From Neobacillus sp. YX16 (lineage in GTDB: Bacteria; Bacillota; Bacilli; Bacillales; Cytobacillaceae): a stretch of 64,000 nt of DNA. Location: the NCBI RefSeq assembly GCF_030123505.1, contig NZ_CP126115.1, forward strand, positions 5,594,001 through 5,658,000, read 5' to 3'. Positions within the stretch are counted from its first letter, which is position 1, and every line of letters begins with the position of its first letter. Positions 61,136 through 64,000 of this stretch are shown here, in pieces. The notes under the pieces were generated by a model. It saw only the letters and a program-made list of their open reading frames with translations. It was not told the DNA's origin and searched no databases. The position numbers and the translations under genes are program-made.

Positions 61136-62339
61136 AAAATTTTTGTTTTTCTTAGTAATTTTAGGTAATACCCTCCTTTTATCAGGTTGTTGGAGCAAAA
61201 AGGAATTAACCGACTTGGCTATTGTTGCTGCCATTGGAATAGACAAGAACGAAGAAGGCAGATATGTTGGCACTATGCAAATTATCAATCCGGGTAACGT
61301 CGCAGGCGGTTTGCAAGGCGGCGGCGGGAGTCAAGGACCTCCCGTTTCCATAGTTACCGGAACAGGAAATAGTATTGTTGAGTTAAGCAGAAGGACATCC
61401 CGTAAATTATCAAGAAGACTTTATTATGCTCATACAAATTTAATTGTCATCAGTGAGGATCTTGCAAAAGAAAAATCCATCAGTCATATTCTCGATCCCC
61501 TTGAACGTGATGCGCAATTCCGGAGTACTGCAATCATTGTGATTGCCCAGGGATCGAAAGCTTCCGACATTGTTAAAGTGTTAACACCCATAGATAAAAT
61601 CCCATCAAATAAAGTAATCAAAACGTTAAAATTCACTGAAAAGCAATGGGGAGAAAATATCACTGTTAATATGCAAGATGCGATAAAGACACTTGTCTCG
61701 CCTGGTAAGGAACTGGTTGTTTCGGGTTTTCGTGTAAGCGGAGATGTAGATAAAGGGCAAAAGATGGAGAATACTCAGGAAACAGAACCCTCTTCATTAC
61801 TTTACGCAGGGAGTCTTGCGATATTTAAAAATGGGAAGTTAACCGAATGGATTGATGGTGAGACAGCAAGAGGGTCTGTAATCCTCCTCGACAAATTAAA
61901 TGCATCTGCATTTGGTGTAAAGTGGGAAGGAAAAGACGAAGCTATATTATATGAATTAACCAGACAAAAAACAAATGTAATGGTAAAAATGGAAAAAGGA
62001 AAGCCCCGCGTTTCAATCGAGGTGCAGGCGGAGGGAAATATTGGTGAGGCAAGTGTGCCCACTGACCTTAATAATCCCGATGTTCTTTTAAAAATAGAAA
62101 AAGAAATAGAAAAGGAAATAAAAAAAGAAATGACTATGGCTTTAAAGCAGGCCCAAAAAAATAAGTCAGATATTTTTGGTTTTGGAGACACTCTTCATCG
62201 CTCAAATCCTGAAGCTTGGAAAAAAATGAAGTCTGAATGGAATGATGTTTATTTTCCAGAAGTTAAAGCAGATATAGTAGTGGATGCCTTTATTCGTCGA
62301 ACAGGATTACGTAACAACCCCCACCAAGTTAATAAGTAA
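61125..62339 (+). CDS. gerKC: Spore germination lipoprotein subunit C (Ger(x)C family)
   Basis: A 404-residue lipoprotein. The signal peptide ends in the lipobox LLLSGCW, so the mature N-terminal cysteine is lipidated. Then comes the family start WSKKELTDLAIVAAIGIDKN, with SRRLYYAHTNLIVISEDLAK in the first third and SEWNDVYFPEVKADIVVDAF near the end. I prefer the ATG at 61125 (AAAGGTG six bases upstream) to the GTG at 61116. It overlaps the end of the A-subunit gene by 11 bases. It is the outer, membrane-anchored part of the germinant receptor. Confidence 0.93.
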   Translation: MKIKKFLFFLVILGNTLLLSGCWSKKELTDLAIVAAIGIDKNEEGRYVGTMQIINPGNVAGGLQGGGGSQGPPVSIVTGTGNSIVELSRRTSRKLSRRLYYAHTNLIVISEDLAKEKSISHILDPLERDAQFRSTAIIVIAQGSKASDIVKVLTPIDKIPSNKVIKTLKFTEKQWGENITVNMQDAIKTLVSPGKELVVSGFRVSGDVDKGQKMENTQETEPSSLLYAGSLAIFKNGKLTEWIDGETARGSVILLDKLNASAFGVKWEGKDEAILYELTRQKTNVMVKMEKGKPRVSIEVQAEGNIGEASVPTDLNNPDVLLKIEKEIEKEIKKEMTMALKQAQKNKSDIFGFGDTLHRSNPEAWKKMKSEWNDVYFPEVKADIVVDAFIRRTGLRNNPHQVNK

Positions 62340-62373
62340 TAATTAAAACGGATGAAAAGGATGTGACAAAAGC

Positions 62374-63465
62374 GTGGAAAAGGCAAAAATAAGCTTATAC
62401 CAGCTTTTTGTCCTGATCTTGTTATTTGAGCTCGGCAGTGCGATTTTGGTACCTTTGGCAAGTGATGCCAAACAAGACGCCTGGCTGGCCATACTGTTTG
62501 GAATGTTAGGAGGTCTATTCTTATTCTGGGTAAATTACCGTTTATTTCTTTATTATCCAGAGTTAGCCCCCCCGGAATATATGCAAAAGCTGCTTGGAAA
62601 AATACTAGGTACAATCCTTGCCTTTTGTTATATTATTTTGTTTATGTATTCGGCATCCAGGGTACTTCGCGATTTTGGAGAAATGCTCCTGACCTTTGCC
62701 TATCTTGAAACTCCCTTATTTATTGTAAATGCCTTATTGATGCTGGTTATTATTTATGCTGTTAGCAAAGGTATTGAGGTTGTGGCAAGGACGGGAGAAT
62801 TATTTTTCTTTTTTATCTATTTCCTTGCTATTACTGGTTTTATTCTAATTCTATTCTCTGGGCTCATTGATATAAATAATTTAAAACCTATACTAGAGCA
62901 AGGCATTTCACCTATTGTGGGACTAGTTTTAACTCAAACCCTATATTTTCCATTCGGGGAAGCAATCGTTTTTTCAATGATTTTCCCCTATATAACAAAC
63001 AGAAAAAAAGCGAAAAAAATAGGTCTTTTTGCAATAGGGCTAAGCGGAATTAATCTTGCCATTACCATGGCGATTAACATTGGTGTATTGGGGGTTGACC
63101 TTACTGTCCGCTCGCAATTTCCGCTTTTAAGTACTATTCAAAGCATACAAGTAGCAGATTTTCTCGAACGTCTTGATGTTTTTTTTATGATATCTACCGT
63201 CATCTGTATTTATTTTAAAGTAAGCATATATTTTTATGCAGCCGTTGCAAGCACTGCGGTCATATTTAAGATAAAAGAACCTTCAAGGTTAACATATCCC
63301 ATGGGGATGGTTATTTTGTTCATGTCTGTTACAATCGCAAGCAGCTATGCTGAGCATTTAAAGGAAGGGTTGAAATTTGTTACACGCTATTTGCTCCCTT
63401 TCTTCTTTATCATTTTTCCCTTACTGCTCTTAGGAATTGCCTTTTTAAAAAACCGAAATAAGTAG
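62374..63465 (+). CDS. gerKB: Spore germination permease-like subunit B (GerKB-like)
   Basis: A 363-residue protein of the APC-superfamily spore germination permeases with ten helices. KISLYQLFVLILLFELGSAI opens helix 1, LYYPELAPPEYMQKLLGKIL-type text is seen as YPELAPPEYMQKLLGK, and FGEAIVFSMIFPYI lies in the middle. It is thought to bind the germinant amino acid or sugar. A GTG start is used, with AAGGATGTGAC upstream. It lies 34 bases after the C gene and closes the operon; only a weak stem-loop (63488-63518) follows. Confidence 0.92.
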   Translation: MEKAKISLYQLFVLILLFELGSAILVPLASDAKQDAWLAILFGMLGGLFLFWVNYRLFLYYPELAPPEYMQKLLGKILGTILAFCYIILFMYSASRVLRDFGEMLLTFAYLETPLFIVNALLMLVIIYAVSKGIEVVARTGELFFFFIYFLAITGFILILFSGLIDINNLKPILEQGISPIVGLVLTQTLYFPFGEAIVFSMIFPYITNRKKAKKIGLFAIGLSGINLAITMAINIGVLGVDLTVRSQFPLLSTIQSIQVADFLERLDVFFMISTVICIYFKVSIYFYAAVASTAVIFKIKEPSRLTYPMGMVILFMSVTIASSYAEHLKEGLKFVTRYLLPFFFIIFPLLLLGIAFLKNRNK

Positions 63466-63487
63466 TAGTCATGAATAAATGATAAAG

Positions 63488-63518
63488 GACAAGGGGCTGC
63501 CTCAAAAATACCCTTGTC
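63488..63518. terminator. Weak stem-loop after the ger operon
   Basis: GACAAGGG and CCCTTGTC with a 15-base loop; no T-tract, so activity is uncertain. Confidence 0.4.
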
Positions 63519-63546
63519 AAGTATGGCGAATGATTGCTTCAATAAC

Positions 63547-64000
63547 CTATGGGGTTAAACTAACGGTTATTACTGTTCCTTTTCCAAGTTCACTTAGGAC
63601 CTGAATTTCACCTTGGTGCAAATCTATTATTTTTTTGACAATAGACAGTCCAAGACCACTGCCTCCCGAATTCGAATTTCTAGATGGATCGGCTTTATAA
63701 AATCGCTCAAAAATATGCATAAGTGTATCATTATTCATGCCTATTCCGGTGTCTTTTATTTTTACCTTCCATTGGCTATCGTCTGTTTTGTATGACTCAA
63801 CCTTGATGGTACCTCCGTTTGGTGTGAATTTAATACAGTTATGAAGTAAATTAATCCACACTTGATCCATCAGGTCTTCATCTGCTAAGATCGTTATATT
63901 TTCAAGGGAGATATCCATGTGGATAGCTTTCTCTGCCCATAGTGGTTCAAAAGCAAGAATGATTCGGCGAAGCTGATGATCTAAACGATAGTTTTTTAGT
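63547..64000 (-). CDS. Sensor histidine kinase, C-terminal part (5' end beyond window)
   Basis: About 150 residues of a HATPase_c domain read leftward from the window edge. The N box NLLHNCIKFTP, the G1 box DTGIGM, the F box FERFYKAD and the G2 box GGSGLGLSIVKKII are all present. The protein ends GKGTVITVSLTP. The asparagine that binds Mg-ATP is kept in HNCIKF. The phosphorylated histidine and sensor lie outside the window, so the signal is unknown. It is convergent with the ger operon. Confidence 0.92.
   Translation of the reverse strand, partial: LKNYRLDHQLRRIILAFEPLWAEKAIHMDISLENITILADEDLMDQVWINLLHNCIKFTPNGGTIKVESYKTDDSQWKVKIKDTGIGMNNDTLMHIFERFYKADPSRNSNSGGSGLGLSIVKKIIDLHQGEIQVLSELGKGTVITVSLTP

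Overview
The window is a stretch of a low-GC, spore-forming Bacillaceae chromosome (Bacillus in the broad sense). The evidence is a GerA-type germinant receptor operon in the gerK gene order, a lutR-lutABC locus very like that of B. subtilis, strong AGGAGG-type ribosome binding sites, frequent TTG/GTG starts and many AT-rich stem-loop terminators. The species cannot be named from this alone. No rRNA, tRNA, CRISPR array, phage or intact transposase was seen.

Left part (1-11.7 kb): a leftward catabolic gene set. It runs Rieske oxygenase, ThDP-dependent decarboxylase-like enzyme, betaine-aldehyde-type aldehyde dehydrogenase, Glu/Leu/Phe/Val-type dehydrogenase and amino acid permease, then a DUF3311/sodium-solute symporter pair and a second aldehyde dehydrogenase cut by the window edge. 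A PAS-AAA sigma54 activator is encoded divergently, and a perfect -24/-12 promoter lies in front of the Rieske gene. The parts suggest uptake, deamination to a 2-oxo acid, decarboxylation to an aldehyde and oxidation to an acid, with an oxygenase step on a quaternary amine or similar compound. The substrate is unknown.

12-31 kb: a secreted polymer-degradation block. It has a 1859-residue amylopullulanase behind two LacI/CcpA-like operators, then three very large secreted subtilases in tandem. Two of these carry a cohesin-like module, a dockerin-like pair and a shared C-terminal tail. An RRNPP-type (HTH plus TPR) regulator follows.

32-43.5 kb: lutR-lutABC for L-lactate oxidation sits between two direct copies of the 3' end of a peptidyl-tRNA hydrolase 2 gene, each next to a GGGGACGGTTCT-type repeat. 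Small membrane proteins, a WYL regulator with a divergent effector-binding gene, a DoxX gene with a perfect Rex box, and an aldo/keto reductase follow.

43.6-50.5 kb: a ketodeoxygluconate/hexuronate block (kdgA, IclR-type regulator, kdgK, kdgT, a YhcH-family gene, kduD, kduI) with shared TGTTCCAT-type operator half-sites, and a 5'-truncated DHDPS-family pseudogene.

50.8-64 kb: an exported SMP-30-like protein, a YfnA-type permease, a decayed DUF1761 gene, a cdaR/glycerate kinase/GntP-permease set, the ger operon and the C-terminus of a histidine kinase.

Two dispersed repeat families run through the window. Family R1 (core GGGGACGGTTCT) repeatedly supplies or abuts stop codons, forms a REPIN-like inverted pair, and forms an 18-bp x 8 array at the end of lutC. 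Family R2 (ACCTCATTTACTTATGGTAC) sits beside 3'-end gene duplications. These repeats and the duplicated gene tails are the least explained structures here.
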